This document shows positions 19,903 to 27,139 of a DNA stretch of 64,000 nucleotides, in pieces. Position 1 is the stretch's first letter; the number at the start of each line of letters is the position of its first letter. Source of the DNA: Leptolyngbya boryana PCC 6306 (GTDB lineage Bacteria; Cyanobacteriota; Cyanobacteriia; Leptolyngbyales; Leptolyngbyaceae); NCBI RefSeq assembly GCF_000353285.1, contig NZ_KB731324.1:4792577-4856576 (forward strand), read 5' to 3'. The notes below the pieces were generated by a model, which was not told the DNA's origin, did no database searches, and saw only the letters and a program-made list of their open reading frames with translations. Position numbers and translations under genes: made by a program.

Positions 19903-22182
19903 CTATTGCTCTGGCTGATGTATTGGGATCTGAATCACAAATTCAGTACCCTTGCCCAACGTCGAGAAACACGTCAGTTTGCCACCATGTTTCTCTGTGA
20001 TGATTTGATAGCTGATCGACATCCCCATGCCCGTTCCTTTCCCGATCGGCTTGGTGGTGAAAAACGGATCAAAAATTCGGCACTGAATCGCTTCAGGAAT
20101 GCCTGTGCCATTGTCTGAGATCGCAATCTGCACCCATTTACTATCAATTACAGAAGTCCGAATCGTAATTTGGCTAGGATTTGCCTGGATTTCTGCAAAC
20201 GTTCGTCCAGCATTGAATTCATCCAAAGCATCGATCGCGTTTACGAGAATGTTCATAAACACCTGATTGAGTTGTCCGGCATAGCACTCGACCACGGGTA
20301 AGGTGCTGTAGTCTTTGATTAATTCGATCTCCGGGCGTTCTGGACGAGCTTTGAGCCGATGTTGCAAAATCATCAATGTGCTATCGATTCCCTCATGCAA
20401 ATCGACCGCTTTACAATCGGCTTCGTCTATCCGTGAGAAGTTTCGCAGGGACAAAACAATCTGGCGAATGCGATCAGTACCCATTCTCATCGAAGACACG
20501 AGCTTGGGAAGATCAGTGTACAAAAATTCTAAATCGATCTGCTCAGCCTCCGCCTGAATTTCGGGAACAGGATTAGGGTAATGCTGTTGATAGAGTTGGA
20601 CAAAGTTTAACAAATCCTGGGTGTACTCCTGCACATGGAAGAGGTTCCCGTAGATGAAGTTGACTGGATTGTTTATTTCATGGGCAACCCCAGCGACGAG
20701 TTGCCCCAAGCTTGACATCTTTTCGCTCTGAGCCATTTGGGTCTGAGAGTGTTGCAGTTTCTGGAGGGTCTGTTCTAGTAACTGGTTTTTTTCTTTTAAC
20801 TGCGTTTCAGACTGTTGCAGTGCCGTTTGCGATCGCTGCCGTTCTGCAATTTCTGCTTGAAGTTGAGCATTGAGACGCTTTTGTTCCTCGGTTTGCGCTT
20901 CCAGGTCTAAATTCTTCAGCAGGTTATCTGCCATTTGATTAAAGGTCGTGGCAAGTTGTCCAACTTCATCCGTTGCGAAGACTTCAGCTCGGATGTGCAA
21001 GTTCCCAGAACCAAGTATTTGCGCGGTTTGCTGCAAGCGTCGGATCGGTTCAACGACCGCACAACTGAGCAAGATCGCTAATCCCGACCCGCCGATCAGA
21101 ATCAGCAGAGAGACGATGAGTTGAACGGACAGACTATTTTTGAGCAAAGCATTAAGGGCATCCTCTGGCGTTCCTCGAACCAGCACGGCGACTGGCTCTC
21201 CAGCAAAGTTGAGGAGCGCTTTCGCGGCGATCGTATAGGTCTGAGTGCCCATGCGATCGCGCCCGGTCACAATCTTGCCTTGAGCCGCAATTGCCGCTTG
21301 TAGCAAACGCTCATCCATCACAACAGGATTGAGCGGCTGAGTTGCCAATGCTGAAGGGGCGGGATCGCTAGCGGCTTCCAGTGCAGCGACCAAGTTAAAT
21401 TGTCCCGAAGGCAACCGCAGATAAACTCCACTGTAGCCGCCGTTCAGCGTTTCTAACGTCCGTTGTACGATCGGGCGTTTTCCATTGACCACATCTCCAG
21501 AAATCAATACGCCTACGACCGTGTTGGTTTGACGATCGCGCACGGGAGTCGCCGTGTAACGAATCAGCGCATTTTCAGCCTTGATTTCAGAAAGAAGCGG
21601 TGGAGCCTCTTGCGTTAACTCTGCACGGCTAACGATTTCGCTCGTCTTAATTTGCTGAGGCTGTTTCAGCGCTTGACTGACGAGATTGTTGGGATTGAAG
21701 ATTTGACCAGCGCGATCGACACCTGCATTAACGATAATTTTCAAATCCCGTCCTACAAGCGTGGCATACTCAATCTCTCTCGCTTTGATTTCATTTTGCA
21801 GAATTTGCTTAACTTGCTGCTGTAATGCTGGATCTAAAGGTTGTCCCTCGCTATATGATTTTGCGGCTGCGATGATTGCTGGATTATCTGACTGCCCCCG
21901 AAATCCAAAGCCCATTTGGTTGATTTTGATATCGTACTGAATGGCAGTGACCGCTAACTCGGATGTTGCCTGCTGAACCAGTTGTTTCTGTCCTCCGGTG
22001 ACAATCAAGTAAGCCCCAATCCCCACTAGACCACCGATGGACAGTGCTTGTAGGGCAAACAATCCAATCAGTTGCTTTTGCCGAATGGGGCGATTATAAA
22101 ACCACTTGAGAACGCCTAGCTTCTGTGGAAGTCTTGTCCCATCATTGCTTAACCGAACCGATTTAAGTTGACGAGAACTCAC
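19903..22182 (-). CDS. Sensor histidine kinase with periplasmic sensor and HAMP domain
   Basis: The 759-residue protein has a membrane segment at about residues 38-60, a periplasmic sensing region of about 300 residues of CACHE-like type (for example YATLVGRDLKIIVNAGVDRA and GKIVTGRDRMGTQTYTIAAK), a second membrane segment (LIVSLLILIGGSGLAILLSC, about 355-375), a HAMP domain, a coiled coil, a phosphoacceptor box LGQLVAGVAHEINNPVNFIY with the His at about 505, and the ATP-binding N, G1 and G2 boxes (NILVNAIDAL, DNGTGIPEAI, GKGTGMGMSI). It is a complete kinase. No response regulator is adjacent, so it is an orphan carried inside the element. Confidence 0.92.
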   Translation of the reverse strand: MSSRQLKSVRLSNDGTRLPQKLGVLKWFYNRPIRQKQLIGLFALQALSIGGLVGIGAYLIVTGGQKQLVQQATSELAVTAIQYDIKINQMGFGFRGQSDNPAIIAAAKSYSEGQPLDPALQQQVKQILQNEIKAREIEYATLVGRDLKIIVNAGVDRAGQIFNPNNLVSQALKQPQQIKTSEIVSRAELTQEAPPLLSEIKAENALIRYTATPVRDRQTNTVVGVLISGDVVNGKRPIVQRTLETLNGGYSGVYLRLPSGQFNLVAALEAASDPAPSALATQPLNPVVMDERLLQAAIAAQGKIVTGRDRMGTQTYTIAAKALLNFAGEPVAVLVRGTPEDALNALLKNSLSVQLIVSLLILIGGSGLAILLSCAVVEPIRRLQQTAQILGSGNLHIRAEVFATDEVGQLATTFNQMADNLLKNLDLEAQTEEQKRLNAQLQAEIAERQRSQTALQQSETQLKEKNQLLEQTLQKLQHSQTQMAQSEKMSSLGQLVAGVAHEINNPVNFIYGNLFHVQEYTQDLLNFVQLYQQHYPNPVPEIQAEAEQIDLEFLYTDLPKLVSSMRMGTDRIRQIVLSLRNFSRIDEADCKAVDLHEGIDSTLMILQHRLKARPERPEIELIKDYSTLPVVECYAGQLNQVFMNILVNAIDALDEFNAGRTFAEIQANPSQITIRTSVIDSKWVQIAISDNGTGIPEAIQCRIFDPFFTTKPIGKGTGMGMSISYQIITEKHGGKLTCFSTLGKGTEFVIQIPIHQPEQ

Positions 22183-22283
22183 GTTACAACTCCTTTGCCA
22201 TCTCTACCAAAAAATGCTCTTCCCGCAAGGTACCCCAATCTAGGCTCAAGCTGAACACTAGACATTGCGTGATGTCTTGACTA

Positions 22284-22457
22284 TCAGCATTTTTGTTTCA
22301 AATCGGACACGCTGTCCGTTTTCAAAATCCTTCTGGGTATCCACCACAGCCTGCTTTCGTCCGGGAATTCGCAGAGAACAATAGCCGTTCCTAACTCTTT
22401 GACGATCGCCCGTCTGCCAGATGGGGTTATCACGTGATCGCCGATGCTAAGCTGCAT
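22284..22457 (-). CDS. Short KOW-like protein ending in palindrome copy 8
   Basis: The 57-residue frame (MQLSIGDHVITPSGRRAIVK) has the GDHV..P.G..A.V KOW-type pattern, followed by IVLCEFPDESRLWW. Its C-terminal end (KTDSVSDLK) is encoded by palindrome copy 8. The start overlaps the stop of the gene at 22447 by 11 nt (ATGCAGCTTAG), the same junction as at 23027-23037. No function known; likely nucleic-acid-binding. Confidence 0.65.
   Translation of the reverse strand: MQLSIGDHVITPSGRRAIVKELGTAIVLCEFPDESRLWWIPRRILKTDSVSDLKQKC
22300..22322. repeat. Dispersed 23-bp palindrome, copy 8
   Basis: AAATCGGACA, CGC, TGTCCGTTTT, identical to copy 2 at 3713. It is read in the frame of the short gene at 22284-22457. 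Confidence 0.85.
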
Positions 22458-23037
22458 TGTTTCTGATTCTGAGGTCGATCGCGTTACCTTGTTCGTCTGT
22501 CACAATCTCAATGTCTGAGCAACCCTTAGCCCACTTGATCGCAATCAGTCGGCGCTTAAGATCGTGAAACCGTTGAAGCATACCCTCTAGGATATCGTCC
22601 AAGGTCCTCTGATGTTTCGGTTCAGCTTCCGCTGCTACCTCCGGCAGCGTCGCAAAAAACTGCCTGCTTGCGGCTAACCACTCCGAATCGGTGATACCGA
22701 TTGCAACTTCAGGTGATGGTGGTCTACTCAACGCTTCTCGATGCGAGATCGCGATCGCTTCTTCGATAAACACGATCGGAGCAGGAAATCTTTCTTCTGT
22801 CCAATCGCAGAAGATACTTTTGCAAACCTGGGTGAAGCGCTCAGCGGAAATGTCTTTCAGAAATTCGTAATAGGCATCAATCAGCTCAGCAGACACATCG
22901 GGGAAGCGGAGCGCGAGATATTGCATTTGATTGCGAAATTCTTCGATATTCATGATGTTTTTAAGAGGAGATATCGTTAGGGGTGGAAGAGTGGGAATCG
23001 CGGTGAAGGCTTCTTGTTCTTCTGAACTAAGCTGCAT
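22447..23037 (-). CDS. Helicase-loader-like protein, third of three paralogues
   Basis: The 196-residue protein contains a helical unit from about residue 29 (NIEEFRNQMQYLALRFPDVS, LIDAYYEFLKDISAERFTQV, WTEERFPAPIVFIEEAI), shared with the neighbours at 23027 and 23304. The pattern (a Tyr-Tyr helix, a Phe-containing helix, and FP-x-P-x-x-F-I) resembles the N-domain of replicative helicase loaders such as phage SPP1 G39P. The first 28 residues differ from its paralogues and begin MQLS like the next gene. The C-terminal region is a separate helical domain (LDDILEGMLQRFHDLKRRLI). I infer helicase loading at the origin inside 23711. Confidence 0.65.
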   Translation of the reverse strand: MQLSSEEQEAFTAIPTLPPLTISPLKNIMNIEEFRNQMQYLALRFPDVSAELIDAYYEFLKDISAERFTQVCKSIFCDWTEERFPAPIVFIEEAIAISHREALSRPPSPEVAIGITDSEWLAASRQFFATLPEVAAEAEPKHQRTLDDILEGMLQRFHDLKRRLIAIKWAKGCSDIEIVTDEQGNAIDLRIRNNAA

Positions 23038-23314
23038 TTTGAGACTTGTCCAGTGCTCTTAACTCGATCGCGGTATTGATGAAATCTTTGGGAGAGGGGA
23101 AGTGCGCGATACAGAAGAAATAATCCGCAATCTCGATAAATTCTTCGGTCGTGATTGGCGTTGCCAAGGCTTCTGCTGCTCGATTTCCTGATAGCGACTC
23201 GTAGTAAGCAGCAAGGGTCTCGGCTTTCAACAGCGGTCTTTGATTCAGGTCGCAGAGCAGAGCCATTTTCTCGAAGAATACATCCTTGTCAATCCCTTGA
23301 TGGTTATGCAGCAT
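23027..23314 (-). CDS. Helicase-loader-like protein, second of three paralogues
   Basis: The 95-residue version holds only the loader-like unit: FEKMALLCDLNQRPLLKAET, LAAYYESLSGN, ITTEEFIEIADYFF, HFPSPKDFINTAI. It lacks the second domain present at 22447. It overlaps both neighbours by 11 nt, with the sequence ATGCAGCTTAG on one side and ATGCTGCATAA on the other, evidence that the unit was duplicated with its junctions. Confidence 0.65.
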   Translation of the reverse strand: MLHNHQGIDKDVFFEKMALLCDLNQRPLLKAETLAAYYESLSGNRAAEALATPITTEEFIEIADYFFCIAHFPSPKDFINTAIELRALDKSQNAA

Positions 23315-23714
23315 AGTCCTGCTCGTTCTGAGTTTTTAGGTTAGCTGCCGGGTCGATTTCGCTTAGTCTCTGCCCTTCGGAGTTCATATTCATACCAAGG
23401 CTAAGTCCCTTGATTTTTTCAAAGAATTTTTTACGCTCAGCCTGCCAAGCAGGATCATTCGTGTCAATTTCTGCTTCTGGTAGCGCTAGCAGCTCATTCT
23501 GGCGGCGATAAACGTGTCCTAGGTCAATTAGTTCCTTCACGGACGGGAACGCGGATCCATCGCGGAATATGCGGCGAGCAGCAAAAGTGAATTCTTCATC
23601 ACTCAACCCGCTAAGTGCGGAGTAGTATTCCGCGATCGTAGGTTCGCTGAAATTCCGATTGAATCGCTCGGTCAGGATGAGAAAGTATTTTTGAAAAACG
23701 TGCGGTGTAATCAT
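23304..23714 (-). CDS. Helicase-loader-like protein, first of three paralogues
   Basis: The 136-residue protein has the unit in cleanest form: FQKYFLILTERFNRNFSEPT, IAEYYSALSGLSDEEFTFAA, RRIFRDGSAFPSVKELIDLG (residues 7-66), then a helical tail with basic residues (AERKKFFEKIKGLSLGMNMN). The initiator stop overlaps its start as ATGA (23711-23714), so the initiator and loader are translationally coupled, like the O-P pair of lambda. Confidence 0.7.
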   Translation of the reverse strand: MITPHVFQKYFLILTERFNRNFSEPTIAEYYSALSGLSDEEFTFAARRIFRDGSAFPSVKELIDLGHVYRRQNELLALPEAEIDTNDPAWQAERKKFFEKIKGLSLGMNMNSEGQRLSEIDPAANLKTQNEQDYAA

Positions 23715-24697
23715 AGCGCTGTAAGTTCGGTTGAGTTGTTTACAGAGGCAATGGACGCAATCGCTCGTCCGATGTGGTTGTAAGTCTCCAAGCCTTTTCG
23801 GTTGGCAGTGTTCAATCCTTGGGTGAAGTCGCCGTTCTTCATCTCAAGAAAATCATCCCAGTCGAGTTGATTCTTCTTGATTCCTTTCTCGGTTTCCTCG
23901 TTGTTCAAGATGTGCCTTGCACCCTTCGAGCGAGCGGGCATATCACCAGGGGGGAATCGTCTTCCAACAAACTCAGCAAACTCTGGGTCAGGCTGCCCGT
24001 TAGGTTGCTGCCAAGGGTGCAAATTTCCTGAAATGCGCTGGTGAAAGCGAATCGTCGGCGAAATGTAATTCGATGATTTTTTTGGCGGCGCGGCGGAAAT
24101 TTGGTCATCCCGAACTAATTCAGTTTCACAACGAGCGGACTGATGTGGGCTTGGAATCGAAGCGAATGTTTCGGGGTTGGTCTCAAGTTTGGTTTTGTCG
24201 ATCGTTGGCAAACTTTCTTCCCCCTCTCTTTCCCCTTGGGGGGTTAGGGGGGAGTTATTTGTTATCTCAGTACTTGTTGGAATAGTACTTATTATGTGAT
24301 CCGGTTTTCCGTCGATGGAAAACCCGGACACGGAAAACCGGGTTATGGCTTCCGGCTCCATAACCCGGTTTTCGGGTTGTGGCTCATCATCTTCGATTGA
24401 CGCAGGTTGCTCCCTGACGATGGATTCCCAGTAAAACTGCTTTGTTTCAGGATCTTTCCTTCTTTCTCGTGAGATATACCCTGATTCTTCCAGTTCTTTC
24501 AGTGCCGACGCGATCGCGGTTTTCCCGTCACACTCTGATTCACTTTCGAGATGCTTAATGTTTACCTTCCAGTCGTCTGGATAGCTCAGTAAAAGGTGAT
24601 GCAATCCTCTAGCCTTAAAGCTTAGTTTTTTGTCTCTGATTGCCCGATTTGATATGACCGTGTAAGATTTTTCGTGCTTGATCCGCAAGATACTCAT
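23711..24697 (-). CDS. Phage-type replication initiator (winged-helix)
   Basis: The 328-residue protein begins with a winged-helix region: SYTVISNRAIRDKKLSFKAR, GLHHLLLSYPDDWKVNIKHL, DGKTAIASALKELEESGYIS (residues 11-75). This start is typical of phage and plasmid initiators that open with Rep-type wHTH domains. The middle is low-complexity and contains the iteron cluster (24301-24374) and an in-frame inserted repeat (24219-24253). The C-terminal part (EFAEFVGRRFPPGDMPARSK, GARHILNNEE) is helical. By position before loader genes it corresponds to lambda O or SPP1 gp38. Inferred function: origin recognition for the element. Confidence 0.72.
   Translation of the reverse strand: MSILRIKHEKSYTVISNRAIRDKKLSFKARGLHHLLLSYPDDWKVNIKHLESESECDGKTAIASALKELEESGYISRERRKDPETKQFYWESIVREQPASIEDDEPQPENRVMEPEAITRFSVSGFSIDGKPDHIISTIPTSTEITNNSPLTPQGEREGEESLPTIDKTKLETNPETFASIPSPHQSARCETELVRDDQISAAPPKKSSNYISPTIRFHQRISGNLHPWQQPNGQPDPEFAEFVGRRFPPGDMPARSKGARHILNNEETEKGIKKNQLDWDDFLEMKNGDFTQGLNTANRKGLETYNHIGRAIASIASVNNSTELTAL
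24219..24253. repeat. In-frame GC-rich insert of cyanobacterial repeat type
   Basis: A C-rich block and a G-rich block (CCCCCTCTC, TTGGGGGG, TTAGGGGGGAG) form an imperfect palindrome. In the initiator frame it encodes SPLTPQGEREGEESLP, a linker unlike the rest. Such C/G-rich repeats are scattered in many cyanobacterial genomes. Confidence 0.55.
24301..24374. other. Candidate replication origin: four iterons inside the initiator gene
   Basis: Four copies of the sequence CCGGTTTTCC or its complement occur: 24301-24310, 24317-24327, 24332-24342 and 24364-24374. Two of them also belong to a perfect 15-bp inverted repeat (AAAACCGGGTTATGG at 24334-24348 with its complement at 24358-24372). An AT-rich stretch of about 45 bp lies just to the left (24254-24300). 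Iterons in the middle of the initiator gene next to an AT-rich segment match the lambda O/ori arrangement. Confidence 0.6.
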
Positions 24698-24800
24698 ACA
24701 GCGCCTCCATTGATTCTTGCGATCGCTTCTCTGCCCAAAGCCCGAAAAACAGGTATGATCTTGTGATCTCGATGGTGTCTCATGTTATTTTTTAAGTAAT

Positions 24801-24842
24801 TGTGGTCTGCAAGTTGTGGTCTGCAAGTTGTGAACAGCAAGT
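24801..24842. repeat. Tandem 14-bp repeats upstream of the initiator gene
   Basis: TGTGGTCTGCAAGT occurs twice in tandem (24801-24828), then as TGTGAACAGCAAGT (24829-24842). Further left-over copies of GAATCGTG follow at about 24873-24902. They lie in the leader of the initiator operon and may be iterons, operators or a decayed element. Confidence 0.6.
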
Positions 24843-25128
24843 TGTGCCTCGTGTCTCATGAACTAAGCATTGTGAATCGTGCTTTGCGAATCGTGAATCG
24901 TGATTAGCAATTAGCTGCTGAGTGATTGGTAACTGTTTCCGCGCTTCTGTACTTTTGGATTTCTAAGTTCCTGACCCGATCGTTCTAAGCGATCGGGTTT
25001 TTGATTTTTAGTCCTTCGATAGTTCGTAGTGCTAACCTGATTAGACAGATTAGCAAGAAATCTGATTGTCGATCGACAGTTAATCTTGCGGCTCAATCCC
25101 GAATACGGAAGTTCTAAACTGGGGCAGG
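24843..25128. other. Leader region of the replication operon
   Basis: About 285 bp without a gene. It contains several GAATCGTG copies, the hairpin at 24975-24997 and an AT-rich stretch. Long frames across it on the minus strand are shadows of the gene at 25129. Confidence 0.4.
24975..24997. terminator. Hairpin with T-run on the plus strand
   Basis: CCCGATCG, TTCTAAG, CGATCGGG then TTTTTG. The T-run is on the plus strand, although the flanking genes are on the minus strand, so its role is unclear; it may stop antisense transcription. Confidence 0.5.
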
Positions 25129-25605
25129 TCAACTGCCCTTTTCTGTGGCTAGCTCCGACTCGTGAGCCACATCTTGAAAACGCTTCGCCCGATCGCTGAA
25201 TTCCACAAAATAAGTGAAACCCGGATACTTCCAAAATGTATTGCTCACTGTTTCGGCATAGAGAATCGCTTGAACAATGCCTGATTCGCGATCGCTCGTT
25301 ACAACCTGCTGTCCGACGGAGAACTGCGGCAGCAGAATCGAAGTACTACCCGCCTCAGCGATCCCGTCAATGTCGTCTTGGTGAATGATGCTGATTGAGT
25401 CTTTGCCTTCCAAGTGATAATGCCAGCCCGGATAGCTGCTCTCAGCAAAGGCAATTTCGGGGCGGGTGAAATACATCCCGCATATTCTGGCTGTTTTCTT
25501 GCCGAATCGAACGGTCTGCCAAAGGTGATATTTGGGCGCGGGAAAGGGATGATCCAGCAGGGCTTTGAGGTTTAACTCGAATTCGGTTAAGTTGGATTGA
25601 GACAT
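25129..25605 (-). CDS. Two-domain small-barrel protein, fusion of the 1317 and 1949 types
   Basis: The 158-residue protein joins two units found as separate genes near the left end: residues 24-78 match 1317-1658 (PKYHLWQTVRF, GWHYHLEGKDSISII) and residues 91-154 match 1949-2179 (FSVGQQVVTSDRESG, PGFTYFVEFSDRAK, DVAHESEL). The shared pieces are clearly homologous, so one arrangement derives from the other by fission or fusion. Each unit looks like a small beta-barrel that could bind nucleic acid. Function unknown. Confidence 0.75.
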   Translation of the reverse strand: MSQSNLTEFELNLKALLDHPFPAPKYHLWQTVRFGKKTARICGMYFTRPEIAFAESSYPGWHYHLEGKDSISIIHQDDIDGIAEAGSTSILLPQFSVGQQVVTSDRESGIVQAILYAETVSNTFWKYPGFTYFVEFSDRAKRFQDVAHESELATEKGS

Positions 25606-25671
25606 AACGACCTCGGTTTGTTTTGTTGAGAAGGCGCGATCTTGTAGTTGACGCTAGATGCGATCGCGCCC

Positions 25672-25694
25672 ATTTCGGACACGCTGTCCGATTT
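25672..25694. repeat. Dispersed 23-bp palindrome, copy 9
   Basis: ATTTCGGACA, CGC, TGTCCGATTT. Intergenic, between the genes at 25605 and 25705. Confidence 0.85.
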
Positions 25695-25704
25695 GATTGA
25701 GCAG

Positions 25705-26073
25705 CTAATCGTCGAAAACTTCTTCGGGTGGCTCCAAACCAATTTGCAAATCTTCTTCCTCGCTCTCGATCGTTGCTCCTTCAATCAGAATTGCTCCCGA
25801 AGATCTCGGATACACATCGCCAAACGGTTTTGAGGTTTTGGGATTGTGCAGTCGGATATCAGAAAGCTTTTTCCGAAACGGGCGCGGACTAGATTCGGAA
25901 ACGATTAACACCTCTCCGATTCGGGGTCGTAATCGACTAGGAATTGAAATCGACTTGTTGCTTGGGTCGAAGATGGAATACCCACTGATCCAATGCTCTA
26001 CAATTTCGCGGGTGTTTAAGTCAGAGACACAGTGACGGACATCGACCTTGGTTCCTGGGCTGAAATTTGACAT
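25705..26073 (-). CDS. Hypothetical protein
   Basis: The 122-residue protein has a beta-rich start (FSPGTKVDVRHCVSDLNTRE), a basic centre (SRLRPRIGEVLIV) and an acidic end (TIESEEEDLQIGLEPPEEVF). No domain recognised. It is separated by 49 bp from the upstream gene and lies on the same strand as the rest of the block. Confidence 0.7.
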   Translation of the reverse strand: MSNFSPGTKVDVRHCVSDLNTREIVEHWISGYSIFDPSNKSISIPSRLRPRIGEVLIVSESSPRPFRKKLSDIRLHNPKTSKPFGDVYPRSSGAILIEGATIESEEEDLQIGLEPPEEVFDD

Positions 26074-26122
26074 AGAAAACTTACCCCTCGGTTGAGGGGT
26101 TCGATTGTGAGATTTAAGGGAG

Positions 26123-26674
26123 TTACGCGATCTCTTCTACGCGGCCGGATTGGCAGTGGTACAAGTCAATCCGGGTGTAACTGTTTTCAGGACTGTTAGG
26201 CGCGATCGACTGATAGCGATCAATCACCCATTCGTTCGGCGTGACCTTCATGACCTCGCTTTCAATGTCATCCACGACGATGTATTTCTGCCCGGTTCCC
26301 TCATAATCAGCCAATCGTTCACCAATACGATTCTCAGCCCAGTCCGCGTCACTGATTCCCCACTCCACAACGTGTAGGTCTGGGGTTAAGCAAAACGATA
26401 GAGCCGCTTCTGGGAAGAACTCTTTTCGGATTTCGGTACACCAAATTTCTGCGGGCGGGGTTGGCAGGCTGGCTAAAGCGATCCAAGCAACAGAGAGGAT
26501 GCCGTATTGCTCAACACTGATCACTCTCCACGGTCTTAGACTGCCAATTAAAACTTCGTCTCCAACTTGAGGTGGGGACTGTTTCAGGAGTACGCCAGGT
26601 TCTTCATTCAGGCTCTCATCCCGCTGTTTCTCGACAAGCATCTCATAGAACACGAGGCTAGTTGTCTCGTCCAT
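26123..26674 (-). CDS. Hypothetical protein overlapping a lipoprotein gene
   Basis: A longer frame reaches 26947, but the part overlapping the lipoprotein gene is in a different frame and the ATG at 26674 has GGAG about 9 nt upstream, so I take this as the start (183 residues). A beta-strand core with SPPQVGDEVLIGSLRPWRVI suggests a small barrel; a Trp-rich middle follows (EWGISDADWAENRIGERLAD). Function unknown; a 17-nt overlap implies translation coupled to the lipoprotein. Confidence 0.68.
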   Translation of the reverse strand: MDETTSLVFYEMLVEKQRDESLNEEPGVLLKQSPPQVGDEVLIGSLRPWRVISVEQYGILSVAWIALASLPTPPAEIWCTEIRKEFFPEAALSFCLTPDLHVVEWGISDADWAENRIGERLADYEGTGQKYIVVDDIESEVMKVTPNEWVIDRYQSIAPNSPENSYTRIDLYHCQSGRVEEIA

Positions 26675-27047
26675 AACGATCATCTCCGTAGTAGTTATCT
26701 GTTGCATCCGACCCTTCAAAAACACACTTCCAGGAGAGTGGACCTCCAACACGCTCTGTTTTCCGTAGTCTGAGCTGTCTCCCTTCATTTTTAAATCTTC
26801 GTGCCATGTCTTGGCATCCTTGCTCGGTCGCGGCGTAATGCACCTCTCTTTGCCCTGGGATGTTGCCAGGATCTTCAGAGATATTGAAAGCTGGCGGGGC
26901 GATCGGCGCGGATCTTGATGGAGCATCCGAATAGCCGCTGCCCCCACCTCCGACCGGAACGGGTACGGTGAATTCGTTCTTCTCGCAGGCGGATAGCAGA
27001 AGAATTCCCGCTATTAAAAAAGCGGGCTTTGGTGCAAAAATAGACAC
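26658..27047 (-). CDS. Small lipoprotein
   Basis: The GTG start at 27047 has a perfect AAGGAGG ribosome-binding site 6 nt upstream. The 129-residue product has a signal peptide with a lipobox (PAFLIAGILLLSACEKNEF, cleavage before Cys 21), a Gly/Ser/Pro-rich linker, and a domain with two further cysteines (EQGCQDMARRFKNEGRQLRL, WKCVFEGSD). It would be an outer-leaflet or periplasmic lipoprotein. Phage-encoded lipoproteins often block superinfection; this is inference. Confidence 0.8.
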   Translation of the reverse strand: MSIFAPKPAFLIAGILLLSACEKNEFTVPVPVGGGGSGYSDAPSRSAPIAPPAFNISEDPGNIPGQREVHYAATEQGCQDMARRFKNEGRQLRLRKTERVGGPLSWKCVFEGSDATDNYYGDDRYGRDN

Positions 27048-27139
27048 AAGACCTCCTTAAGGTTGATGAAGGCGATCGCGACTCTTTGGACGGATGAGCG
27101 ATCGCTTTTTGATTGGGCTAATTTTTGGGGCGCGACTTT

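Noticed and set aside
24911-25234. Minus-strand frame of 107 residues
   Set aside because: It overlaps the end of the 25129 gene in another frame, has no ribosome-binding site and a composition unlike a folded protein.
26675-26947. Longer start for the 26123 gene
   Set aside because: This part overlaps the lipoprotein gene in a different frame; the ATG at 26674 has a good ribosome-binding site and a natural 17-nt overlap.
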